Source of the DNA: an uncultured Clostridia bacterium
GTDB lineage: Bacteria; Bacillota; Clostridia; Oscillospirales; Acutalibacteraceae
Direction: 5' to 3'
Length of the DNA stretch: 5,053 nucleotides
Assembly (NCBI GenBank): GCA_947567585.1
Contig: CANONE010000143.1
Span: 1 to 5,053 of the forward strand
Under the pieces are notes generated by a model. The model did no database searches. It was not told the origin of the DNA and saw only the letters and a list, made by a program, of their open reading frames with translations. Below, one piece after another: positions 1 to 4,998 of this stretch (the first letter of the stretch is position 1; each line of letters starts with the position of its first letter). A program made the position numbers and the translations under genes.

Positions 1-42
1 ATAACGGTTTACCCGTTTATTTATGAACGGGTAAACCGTTAT
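1..42. repeat. Perfect 17-bp inverted repeat with 8-bp spacer (lox-like candidate recombination site)
   Basis: The left arm ATAACGGTTTACCCGTT (1-17) is the exact reverse complement of the right arm (26-42). The arms flank an 8-bp asymmetric spacer, TATTTATG (18-25). Inverted arms around a 6-8 bp asymmetric spacer are the standard layout of tyrosine-recombinase core sites. Cre's loxP has 13-bp arms, also beginning ATAAC, with an 8-bp spacer. A tyrosine recombinase is encoded about 1.1 kb downstream, so this is the best candidate for its site. Other readings are an operator for the promoter at 68-96, which starts 25 bp further on, or a hairpin closing an upstream transcript if the molecule is circular. 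There is no good U-tract after it, so a terminator is unlikely. The repeat is certain; its function is inferred. Confidence 0.6.
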
Positions 43-67
43 TTACGCAAATATGTGAATTATTTGC

Positions 68-96
68 TTGACTTCTGCTCCCTTGTATGCTATACT
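68..96 (+). promoter_or_regulatory. Strong sigma-A promoter (extended -10)
   Basis: The -35 box is TTGACT (68-73) and the -10 box is TATACT (91-96), with an exact 17-bp spacer. TG at 88-89 forms an extended -10 (TGCTATACT). Transcription should start near 102-104. This is about 440 nt before the first gene (546), so the promoter makes either a long leader of the brnT operon or a free non-coding RNA. It is one of the two best promoters in the window. Confidence 0.8.
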
Positions 97-154
97 GTAC
101 CTGTACCAAAAGCTCGTCTGGGCGAGGGTAAACAGAAATTAGGCCCAGAGCGTT

Positions 155-178
155 CCGGCCAGCGGGCCGGGGGTTTTG
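155..178 (+). terminator. Weak terminator-like GC hairpin (possible attenuator)
   Basis: CCGGCC (155-160) pairs with GGCCGG (165-170) across a 4-nt AGCG loop, followed by GGG and only four T residues. It lies about 50-75 nt after the predicted start of the upstream promoter, so it could shorten some transcripts. The U-tract is too short for confidence. It may simply be a stem within a larger RNA fold. Confidence 0.25.
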
Positions 179-407
179 CAGATTTCATAACCCTAGAAGT
201 CATGCAGAAGGCTTGATACACCTTTGTTATGCGCCGACTTGCCGTAGTAGCCTTTGCGAATTGGAAATGCGCATAATCGACCCCGTATGAGTAATCCTTG
301 TGAAAATGCGGGTAAGCAAACGTATCTGTAGGCCCAAAACGTACTCTGAATGTCCCGGCGTACTGTACAATCGCCGGAGAGCTGCCTATCTCTTCAAACT
401 AGGCCCG

Positions 408-467
408 CACACATAAGCGGTAAAAAAGTGTTGCCCTAAAGTCACACATAAGACTATAAAAAGTGTT
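408..467. repeat. Tandem imperfect direct repeat, period 35 bp
   Basis: Two ungapped 25-bp copies start at 408 and 443. Each reads CACACATAAG, five variable bases, then AAAAAGTGTT, giving 20 of 25 identical positions with all five differences in the middle. In each copy ACAC can pair with the distal GTGT, giving two small hairpins in RNA. At the DNA level the pair overlaps the candidate promoter at 431-460, so it could be an operator for the BrnA antitoxin. Iterons or paired RNA elements are alternatives. The repeat is seen directly; the roles are inferred. Confidence 0.55.
431..460 (+). promoter_or_regulatory. Weaker candidate promoter close to brnT
   Basis: TTGCCC (431-436) and TATAAA (455-460) are separated by 18 bp, and start about 85 bp before the brnT start codon. 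The match is moderate. Its position within the tandem repeat would suit an autoregulated toxin-antitoxin promoter, which is usual for BrnTA, but the operon could also be read from the stronger promoter at 68-96. Confidence 0.35.
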
Positions 468-478
468 CTTTGCCGATT

Positions 479-502
479 GCTGGAGCCCCTTCCGGGGTCA
501 GC
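479..502 (+). other. Stable hairpin upstream of brnT
   Basis: GCTG (479-482) pairs with CAGC (499-502), and CCCC (486-489) with GGGG (494-497) around a TTCC loop, with a small bulge. No U-tract follows, so it is not an intrinsic terminator. It ends 30 nt before the brnT ribosome binding site and may stabilise the mRNA 5' region or be the last stem of the upstream structured RNA. Confidence 0.4.
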
Positions 503-545
503 TTGAGGCGGCCTGGCTTAAACAGATGATGCAGGAGGATAGCGA

Positions 546-827
546 ATGCCGCTAAAGTTTGAATGGGACGAGGACAAGGCAAGAATCAACCGGCAGAAGC
601 ACGGTATCTCTTTCGAGACCGCTGCACTGGTATTTGAGGACGAGGATCGGCTTGAGATATTCGACGAGGGGCACAGTATAGACGAGGATAGGTACATCAC
701 GATTGGAATGGCCGGAGAAGTCCTATTTGTGGTGTACACAGAGAGGAAAGAGACGATCCGGCTGATTTCCGCTAGACTGGCAACTGCCAGAGAAAGGAGT
801 CTGTATTATGGCTACGGTAAGATATGA
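546..827 (+). CDS. brnT: BrnT family toxin of a type II toxin-antitoxin system
   Basis: This 93-aa protein matches the BrnT family (RelE-like fold ribonuclease toxins that block translation by RNA cleavage) in length and signature. Residues 5-21 carry the opening FEWDEDKARINRQKHGI, in which the 'WDE-K...N--KHG(I/V)SF' pattern is diagnostic. HS at 43-44 and RYITIG at 49-54 follow. VVYTER (62-67) leads into the C-terminal RLISARLAT..ER block (72-84), which matches the family's conserved 'R(I)ISAR.AT..ER..Y' motif. The ATG start has AGGAGG at 533-538, 7 nt upstream. The gene precedes and overlaps its antitoxin by 20 bp, the usual toxin-first brnTA order. It appears intact and active. Its likely role on this element is maintenance by killing or arresting cells that lose it. 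Confidence 0.93.
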   Translation: MPLKFEWDEDKARINRQKHGISFETAALVFEDEDRLEIFDEGHSIDEDRYITIGMAGEVLFVVYTERKETIRLISARLATARERSLYYGYGKI

Positions 828-1107
828 GCTGAACGAAGGCAGGGAGCTTACAGCGGCAGAGAGGCAACAGTTGGAACATGCAAAGACCTTGCCGGTTGTC
901 TATGACGAGGACTCCCCCGAACTGGACGAGAACATGGAGACCGCATTTATTGCGGCCCGCAGGGCAAAGCCTTATAAAGGCCAGCCCCTGACGGTCTATG
1001 TGTCCCCCGATACGGCCAAGGAGGCCGAGCGCCTGGGCGGGGACTATCAGGCTATCTTTGGAAAGCTATTGGACAAGGCTGTTAAGGTGTATCGGGAAAC
1101 GCTTTGA
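808..1107 (+). CDS. brnA: BrnA family antitoxin (C-terminal ribbon-helix-helix)
   Basis: This 99-aa partner is encoded directly after and overlapping brnT. The N-terminal half (about 1-57) is acidic and likely flexible, with DEDSPELDE at 33-41; in BrnA this is the part that wraps the toxin. The C-terminal part (about 59-96) has the ribbon-helix-helix pattern: a strand LTVYVSP (61-67), a helix from about 68, the GGDYQAIF turn (77-84), then a second helix LLDKAVKVYRE (87-97). This resembles the 'V.LRLDPDVL..FK..G.GYQ..IN..LR' end of BrnA. BrnA neutralises BrnT and, by dimeric DNA binding, represses its own operon. Candidate operator DNA is the tandem repeat at 408-467. The ATG start has AAAGGAG (793-799) 8 nt upstream, inside brnT, so translation is likely coupled. 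Confidence 0.85.
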   Translation: MATVRYELNEGRELTAAERQQLEHAKTLPVVYDEDSPELDENMETAFIAARRAKPYKGQPLTVYVSPDTAKEAERLGGDYQAIFGKLLDKAVKVYRETL

Positions 1108-1119
1108 GAGGGCAGAGAA

Positions 1120-1144
1120 AGGCCGTAAGGAGGTGGTCGGCCTG
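1120..1144 (+). promoter_or_regulatory. Hairpin presenting the recombinase ribosome binding site; CTG start in its stem
   Basis: AGGCCG (1120-1125) is perfectly complementary to CGGCCT (1138-1143). The 12-nt loop between them holds a near-perfect Shine-Dalgarno, AAGGAGGT (1127-1134). The inferred CTG start codon (1142-1144) has its first two bases in the 3' strand of the stem. An ATG here would break the 1121-1142 pair. This could limit initiation and give low, conditional expression of the recombinase. The pairing is seen; the regulatory effect is inferred. Confidence 0.45.
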
Positions 1145-2164
1145 GGACGAAAGAACAAGGCATATGCCAAGGATCTGCACCAGCAAGCCTATGAAAGGCT
1201 GGTGTCTATGCAGGCTTTTGGGGAGAGCAAGCGTGCTGCCGTAGCGGATGGGACGGCAAAGTATAAGATTTTCTCCTTTAATACCTACCAGGACTATTGG
1301 AAACACACTAAGTATTTTATCGAGTATATCAAGGAGAATTACCCGGAATGTACTACGCTTAAGGCCGCTAAAAGGCATATGAACGAGTGGCTACAGAGCC
1401 GGGTTGCCCAGGGCCTTTCTGCCTGGACTGTACAGCTTGAGGCCAAGGCTTTGGGCAAGCTCTATGGCATCGGCCCGGGGGATGAGGGCTATTTTGTACC
1501 GCCGAAACGCAGACGAGAGGACATTACCCGCAGCCGGGGCGACCGGGTGCGGGATAAACATTTTTCAGAAGCAAATAACGATGAGTTAATCAAATTCTGC
1601 AAGGGAACGGGCCTGCGGCGGGGTGAACTGTCGGCGCTCCGGGGCGGGGACTTGGTGTCCAGGCAACAGATAGACGAGGAACTGGCCCAGCTTGAGACCG
1701 TTCCGATGGAGAAACGAACGCCGCAGCAAGCGCGGCGGATGGCGGTTCTGAAGGACACGGAGCTGTTTCAGGAGGAGTATTTCGTCCTAGTACGCAACGG
1801 AAAAGGAGGGCGGGAACGTCTTTCTCCCATCGTTGGAAAGGATGCGAGCCAGATCATCGAGAGGATGAAGGACACCCCGCAGGGGGAAAAAGTTTGGCAG
1901 CACGTCCATCAGTGCGCGGACATTCACGCATATCGGGCCGTATATGCGACCAATATCTACAAGGCCCATGCCCGGAAGATAGAGGATATTCCATACGATA
2001 GAGTGAGCAAAAAGACGGATAGGCGCTATCAGAGCCAGGTCTATGCCTGCCGTAAGGATGAGGCCGGGAAGAAGCTGGACAAGGCCGCTATGCTGGTGTG
2101 CAGCAAGGCTTTGGGGCATAACAGGATCGATGTGGTGGCGAACAATTACATTAGAGGTCTGTAA
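1142..2164 (+). CDS. Tyrosine recombinase / integrase, complete catalytic set
   Basis: Numbered from the CTG at 1142 (340 aa). An N-terminal SAM-like DNA-binding domain covers about 45-110 (SFNTYQDYWKHTKYF near 45-59). The catalytic domain has all six active-site residues: Arg159 in TGLRRGEL, Lys221 in NGKGGRER, His262 and Arg265 in HAYR, His326 in LGH, and the nucleophile Tyr336 in NNYIRG. It cuts and rejoins DNA through a 3'-phosphotyrosine intermediate, for integration/excision or dimer resolution. A charged helical insert of about 40 residues (172-212) sits between Arg159 and Lys221, and about 60 residues separate Arg265 from His326. Start choice: there is no in-frame ATG near the strong Shine-Dalgarno, CTG lies 7 nt after it, and relatives as I remember them begin at the GRK that follows. 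The next ATG (1208) has a poor site and would remove 22 residues. It shares the operon with brnTA (34 bp gap) and the next gene (12 bp gap). Confidence 0.88.
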   Translation: MGRKNKAYAKDLHQQAYERLVSMQAFGESKRAAVADGTAKYKIFSFNTYQDYWKHTKYFIEYIKENYPECTTLKAAKRHMNEWLQSRVAQGLSAWTVQLEAKALGKLYGIGPGDEGYFVPPKRRREDITRSRGDRVRDKHFSEANNDELIKFCKGTGLRRGELSALRGGDLVSRQQIDEELAQLETVPMEKRTPQQARRMAVLKDTELFQEEYFVLVRNGKGGRERLSPIVGKDASQIIERMKDTPQGEKVWQHVHQCADIHAYRAVYATNIYKAHARKIEDIPYDRVSKKTDRRYQSQVYACRKDEAGKKLDKAAMLVCSKALGHNRIDVVANNYIRGL

Positions 2165-2176
2165 GGGGGTGCATCG

Positions 2177-2938
2177 GTGAGTGAGTTTGTGAGAAAAGGT
2201 ATGGTCGGATATAAACCTGTGGCAGGGGGGCAGCATGACCCGGAATGTTCGCACGTCATTTTGCCGCTCGAAGAGTATGAAGGCTTGTGCCAGGAGCGGG
2301 ATCGGGCTAAAAAGGAGCAGCAGGCGGCCCAGCTTTGGGCTGATAGCGAAGTTAGGAAGGCCATAGCTCAGGGTAAGGACAATCTGAAACGGGCAGAGAA
2401 TACCGCAAAGACTGCACTGGAAGAGGTTGGGAGGCAGCTTGTTTCGGCACAGGAGGAAGCTGCCTATCAGCAGGGGCTTAATGAAAATCTGCTGCGAATC
2501 TGTCGGGAGCGGGCTAATTCAGACCGGAAGTTAAAGCCTAAAAAGGAGCACTCAGGGTTTGTGGTGGTATCCTCCGCGGAGAAGGAATACCGTTACAAGG
2601 CCGGGAAAAACCTTAAAACGGTGAGGTTATGGGAAACAGTGCTGCAGAGTCCATACTCGGTAGACTTTACCGAAGAACAGGCCAGGCGGCTCATCATGGA
2701 GGGGATGCTGCAGGCGTATGAAGATGATTTATGCCTGATAGAAAAGTTGGGTATTGATGAGAGGTATCAAGGCCGATATGAAGATTTGCTCCGGCATCCG
2801 GACGATGCTAAGCAGTTAGTAAGACAAAATATCATGATGGATGAAAGGCTGAGAGCAAATTATAAGGTCGGGTACTGGGAAGTCATATTTTCTCATACTA
2901 GAGCGTTGGAGCAGGTTCCAAAGGAAATGCAGAGATAG
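2177..2938 (+). CDS. Conserved-looking protein of unknown function with a long coiled coil
   Basis: This is a 253-aa soluble protein with no signal peptide or membrane segment. The GTG start has AAGGGGGT (2163-2170) 6 nt upstream and lies 12 bp after the recombinase stop, so the two are probably co-translated. Residues 1-37 end in HVILPLEEYEGL (26-37). Residues 35-115 are rich in Glu, Lys, Gln, Ala and Arg, as in a coiled coil. A compact basic/hydrophobic block follows: RKLKPKKEHSGFVVVSS (117-133), then EKEYRY and RLWETVLQSPYSVDFTEEQA (150-169). Similar C-terminal blocks occur, as I recall, beside integrases in Firmicutes mobile DNA, but I know no function. The pairing with the recombinase suggests a DNA-binding or recombination-accessory partner, or a plasmid maintenance factor. 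That role is inference only. Confidence 0.8.
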   Translation: MSEFVRKGMVGYKPVAGGQHDPECSHVILPLEEYEGLCQERDRAKKEQQAAQLWADSEVRKAIAQGKDNLKRAENTAKTALEEVGRQLVSAQEEAAYQQGLNENLLRICRERANSDRKLKPKKEHSGFVVVSSAEKEYRYKAGKNLKTVRLWETVLQSPYSVDFTEEQARRLIMEGMLQAYEDDLCLIEKLGIDERYQGRYEDLLRHPDDAKQLVRQNIMMDERLRANYKVGYWEVIFSHTRALEQVPKEMQR

Positions 2939-2980
2939 AGAGGAGCACCGGGTATACTGGTGATCCTCTCTATCTCTTTG
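2931..2980 (+). terminator. Rho-independent terminator overlapping the stop codon
   Basis: AGAGATAGAGAGGA (2931-2944) pairs perfectly with 2964-2977 (14 bp), and after one mismatch CACC (2946-2949) pairs with GGTG (2959-2962). The stem is followed by TTTGTTGTG. The left arm contains the stop codon (TAG 2936-2938) of the preceding gene, so a terminating ribosome would cover part of the stem. The opposite strand lacks a U-tract, so it acts on the + strand. It closes the brnT-brnA-recombinase-orf operon. Confidence 0.85.
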
Positions 2981-3142
2981 TTGTGCCCTCAAATGGCCCT
3001 GAAAGGCCGCACAACGCCCTTTGTGGGCTTGGTGTCCTTTTGCCCTTGCTTGCGGTCAAAAACGCGCTACGGGGGCATTTTGGGGCTGCTGGAGCTTTGT
3101 TTGTTACCTTCTTTTGGAGAGAAAATAAAGCTGCTTTAAGAC
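2981..3142. other. Intergenic spacer, no supported gene
   Basis: This stretch lies between the operon terminator and the rep promoter. Only short stems are visible, such as GCCC (3016-3019) with GGGC (3025-3028). An open frame beginning GTG at 2983 runs to 3231, but it has no ribosome binding site and contains the rep promoter, so I do not call it. Part of the plasmid origin could lie here, although I see no iterons. Confidence 0.5.
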
Positions 3143-3171
3143 TTGAAAAAGCGCGCCGGGTGCGTTATAAT
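3143..3171 (+). promoter_or_regulatory. Consensus sigma-A promoter for the replication gene
   Basis: TTGAAA (3143-3148) and a perfect TATAAT (3166-3171) are separated by 17 bp. Transcription should start near 3178, giving a leader of about 318 nt before the rep ATG at 3496. Such a strong promoter ahead of a long folded leader fits post-initiation control of Rep level. Confidence 0.85.
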
Positions 3172-3310
3172 AAAATTGTCAAAAATAGGGAATTAACTTC
3201 TTTGATAATAAACGCCCCCCTATGGTCTTAAGCCCTTAAAATATTCTTTATCCATTCCAGTAAATTATTGGAGAAAGTCGGAGGGGAAAATGGGGGTGAA
3301 CGGAGGCTGT

Positions 3311-3348
3311 GGGAATGTGGTAAACCCGTAGGGTTTTCCATCATTTCC
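3311..3348 (+). promoter_or_regulatory. Strong leader hairpin with GTA triloop
   Basis: GGTAAACCC (3319-3327) pairs with GGGTTTTCC (3331-3339) around a GTA loop, with one T-T mismatch. The stem continues outward as 3311-3318 with 3340-3348, apart from one bulge and two G-T pairs. The total is about 16 pairs. No U-tract follows. It is the first of two large hairpins between the rep promoter and gene, and probably a control element for rep. Confidence 0.6.
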
Positions 3349-3360
3349 ATGGCCGGAGTG

Positions 3361-3437
3361 AGGGGGAAAAGGGGGAGGTGACTTTCTCTTTAAGCCGCCG
3401 TAGGCGGCGCTCTTTTGCTCCCCCTTTTCCCCCTTTT
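3361..3437 (+). terminator. Terminator-like attenuator in the rep leader, with an alternative pairing segment upstream
   Basis: AGGGGGAAAAGGGGGAG (3361-3377) is perfectly complementary to 3418-3434, a 17-bp stem followed by TTTATT. Inside the loop, GCCGCC (3394-3399) pairs with GGCGGC (3403-3408) around a GTA triloop. An upstream segment, GAGGGGAAAATGGGGGTG (3281-3298), has nearly the same sequence as the left arm and could pair with the same C-rich strand with one bulged T. This would give two competing structures. The arrangement resembles transcription attenuators of Gram-positive plasmid rep genes (pT181, pIP501), where an antisense RNA shifts the balance. I found no convincing antisense promoter here. 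Confidence 0.5.
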
Positions 3438-3495
3438 ATTGCCCGAAGGGCATCCTTATTTTTCTTTTTCTTTGCTGTTTAGGAGGTTTTATTTT

Positions 3496-4920
3496 ATGTC
3501 GGCTGCGTTTGGTGGTACGCTTGAAGAGTATCGGGATCTGTATATGGAGAAGAATTCCCATTTGGAACAGTCTTTAGTCAAAGTTACTCCGCATGATTTT
3601 TATCGGGAGATCTTCCCCGAGGGGTCGTTTGAGCGGGAGGGCTGTTATGAGGATAACAGGCCCAATGGGATTGCTGTTTCTCTGCCTGGTAAGGGTGGAA
3701 CTGTTAACGGTATTGCCCTGGAGATCGAGGGGAGTGGGGTGGCCAGGAGGTATATCATCACAGATGACCTAAAAAAGCTGGATGAGCTGGTGAACACTGA
3801 TTTTACTATTATGTCCCCCATTTCGTATTTTGGAAAGAAACGGTCAGGGAAAATGGCTCGGTTTCTGTTTGCCTTGGCTTTTGACCTGGATGGTGTGGGG
3901 ATGCCACAGCTTCGGGATGTGATTCATCAGATGAGCAAGGGTATCTTGCCAAAGGCTACCTTTTTGGTGAACAGCGGGACGGGCCTGCACTTGTATTATG
4001 TCCTATCAGAGCCGGTCCCTATGTACCCGCAGAATCAGCACTATCTGAAGGAGCTGAAGTATTCGCTTACACGGCAGATTTGGAACAGGTTCACCTCTAC
4101 AATTAAGCAGCCGCAGATGCAGGGCCTTATGCAGGGGTTCCGGGTGGTCGGTTCCGGGAGTAAGCTGGGGATGGGATATCCTGTGGTAGCCTATCGGTTT
4201 GGCGGTAAGGTGGAGTTGGATTCCCTATTAGGCTTTATTCCCGCCTCAAATGGTGAACGACAGAAGCTGGAAGGTATCATGCGAAAATCTAGTATGCCCC
4301 TGGCAGAAGCCAAAGAGAAGTATCCGGATTGGTATGAGAGGCGAATTGTGAATGGGGAGCGCCGGGGGCGCTGGACGGTGAAAAGAGACCTTTATGACTG
4401 GTGGCTGCGCCGGATCAGGAACGAGATACGGGTAGGCCACCGGTATCATGGGGTAATGACACTAGCCGTCTATGCCAAGAAGTGTGGCATAGATGAGGCT
4501 GAGCTGCGGCGGGATGCCTATTCGTTGCTGGAGCCTTATGATGAGATGAGTATTGAGGAGGTCAACCGGTTTACCAGGGACGATGTAGAAGCTGCACTTT
4601 CGATGTTTAACGAGGACTATGTGACGTTTCCAAGGAATGATATAGCTAGGCTCTCAGGATTGTCTATGCCGGTTAATAAGCGAAATTGGAGGAAACAAGC
4701 TGACCATATTAGAGTGATGAACTTTATTAGAGACGAAATCAATGGCAATAAAGAATGGTGGAATAAGGAGGGTCGGCCCAAAGGCAGTGGAACGGCACAA
4801 AAGAAGGTATCTAATTGGAGGCAGCAGTATCCAGAGGGCCGTAAAGCGGACTGCCATCGGGACACGGGTCTTGACCCAAAGACTATTCGCAAGTGGTGGG
4901 ATTACCATCTGTTGGACTAG
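3496..4920 (+). CDS. Plasmid replication protein with RepB/AEP-type primase domain
   Basis: This 474-aa protein shows the archaeo-eukaryotic primase motif set: FDLDG (129-133, two metal-binding Asp), SGTGLHLYY (160-168, the sxH motif) and QGFRVVGSGSKLG (213-225), similar to the 'R.PGT.N.K' region of plasmid RepB-like primases. A region like the primase C-terminal domain covers about 310-400 (VGHRYHGVMTLAVYAKKCGI). The tail carries GRPKGSGT (426-433) and a predicted helix-turn-helix, ADCHRDTGLDPKTIRKWW (about 451-468), likely for origin binding. It probably recognises the origin and makes primers. No helicase Walker motifs are present, so a host helicase would be needed. The ATG has AGGAGG (3481-3486) 9 nt upstream. 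The frame opens further up, but that part lies in the leader hairpin and has no ribosome binding site. Confidence 0.82.
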   Translation: MSAAFGGTLEEYRDLYMEKNSHLEQSLVKVTPHDFYREIFPEGSFEREGCYEDNRPNGIAVSLPGKGGTVNGIALEIEGSGVARRYIITDDLKKLDELVNTDFTIMSPISYFGKKRSGKMARFLFALAFDLDGVGMPQLRDVIHQMSKGILPKATFLVNSGTGLHLYYVLSEPVPMYPQNQHYLKELKYSLTRQIWNRFTSTIKQPQMQGLMQGFRVVGSGSKLGMGYPVVAYRFGGKVELDSLLGFIPASNGERQKLEGIMRKSSMPLAEAKEKYPDWYERRIVNGERRGRWTVKRDLYDWWLRRIRNEIRVGHRYHGVMTLAVYAKKCGIDEAELRRDAYSLLEPYDEMSIEEVNRFTRDDVEAALSMFNEDYVTFPRNDIARLSGLSMPVNKRNWRKQADHIRVMNFIRDEINGNKEWWNKEGRPKGSGTAQKKVSNWRQQYPEGRKADCHRDTGLDPKTIRKWWDYHLLD

Positions 4921-4922
4921 CT

Positions 4923-4943
4923 AAAGTACTGCGGCTGTACTTT
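4923..4943. repeat. 7-bp inverted repeat just after rep
   Basis: AAAGTAC (4923-4929) and GTACTTT (4937-4943) flank a TGCGGCT loop. It begins 2 nt after the rep stop codon. It is the first of four inverted repeats in the last 131 bp, and may belong to a termination or origin region. Confidence 0.5.
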
Positions 4944-4954
4944 GAAGGCCAGCG

Positions 4955-4991
4955 GACTTAGCAAGTGGTCATTTTGGCCACTTGCTAAGTC
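4955..4991 (+). terminator. 14-bp stem-loop downstream of rep, probable terminator
   Basis: GACTTAGCAAGTGG (4955-4968) pairs perfectly with 4978-4991 across a 9-nt loop. The following TATGTTTATCT is only moderately U-rich, so it may be an imperfect terminator, an mRNA-stabilising 3' end, or a DNA hairpin used in replication. Its place 34 bp after the rep stop favours 3'-end formation. Confidence 0.55.
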
Positions 4992-4998
4992 TATGTTT

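Larger units (their letters stand above)
103..502 (+). ncRNA. Candidate long structured RNA or leader, class not recognised
   Basis: No plausible gene occupies 97-545, yet it follows a strong promoter. Complementary segments that I could verify are: TCTGGGC 117-123 with GCCCAGA 143-149; CCGGCC 155-160 with GGCCGG 165-170; GGGTT 171-175 with AACCC 189-193; TTATGCGC 227-234 with GCGCATAA 269-276; CCGGCG 355-360 with CGCCGG 372-377; and GCTG 479-482 with CAGC 499-502, enclosing CCCC/GGGG. The 7-mer TAGGCCC appears three times (140-146, 329-335, 400-406). I do not recognise a riboswitch, T-box, 6S, tmRNA or group I/II intron core. It could be a free ncRNA, a leader of brnTA, or replication-control RNA. 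Both ends are approximate. Confidence 0.35.

Noticed and set aside
408..467. Tandem repeat as a CRISPR fragment
   Set aside because: Only two copies, 10-bp spacing between copies, internal divergence and no cas genes.
518..739. Minus-strand 73-aa open frame
   Set aside because: Antisense shadow of brnT: Ser-rich, with no family resemblance or ribosome binding site.
998..1141. Upstream extension of the recombinase frame to ATG 998
   Set aside because: It would overlap brnA by 110 bp, has no ribosome binding site, and the added residues look like an off-frame reading of brnA. The strong site at 1127-1134 points to 1142.
1082..2364. Other-frame ORFs across the recombinase and the downstream gene, mostly minus strand (including 1787-2254 and 2146-2364)
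   Set aside because: Shadows of the recombinase and downstream gene; no family signature and no ribosome binding site noticed.
3171..3182. Minus-strand TTGACA (complement of 3177-3182) as an antisense promoter
   Set aside because: No -10 box at 16-18 bp; the nearby TATAAC is far too close. It would also transcribe away from the leader hairpins.
2983..3231. 82-aa open frame starting GTG after the operon terminator
   Set aside because: No ribosome binding site; it begins in the terminator tail and contains a consensus promoter (3143-3171). The composition looks non-coding.
3415..3495. Upstream extension of the rep frame by 27 codons
   Set aside because: It falls in the terminator-like hairpin and has no Shine-Dalgarno. 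ATG 3496 has AGGAGG at good spacing.
4617..4924. Minus- and plus-strand frames inside the end of rep
   Set aside because: They overlap the conserved C-terminal helix-turn-helix coding sequence and have no recognisable products or ribosome binding sites.
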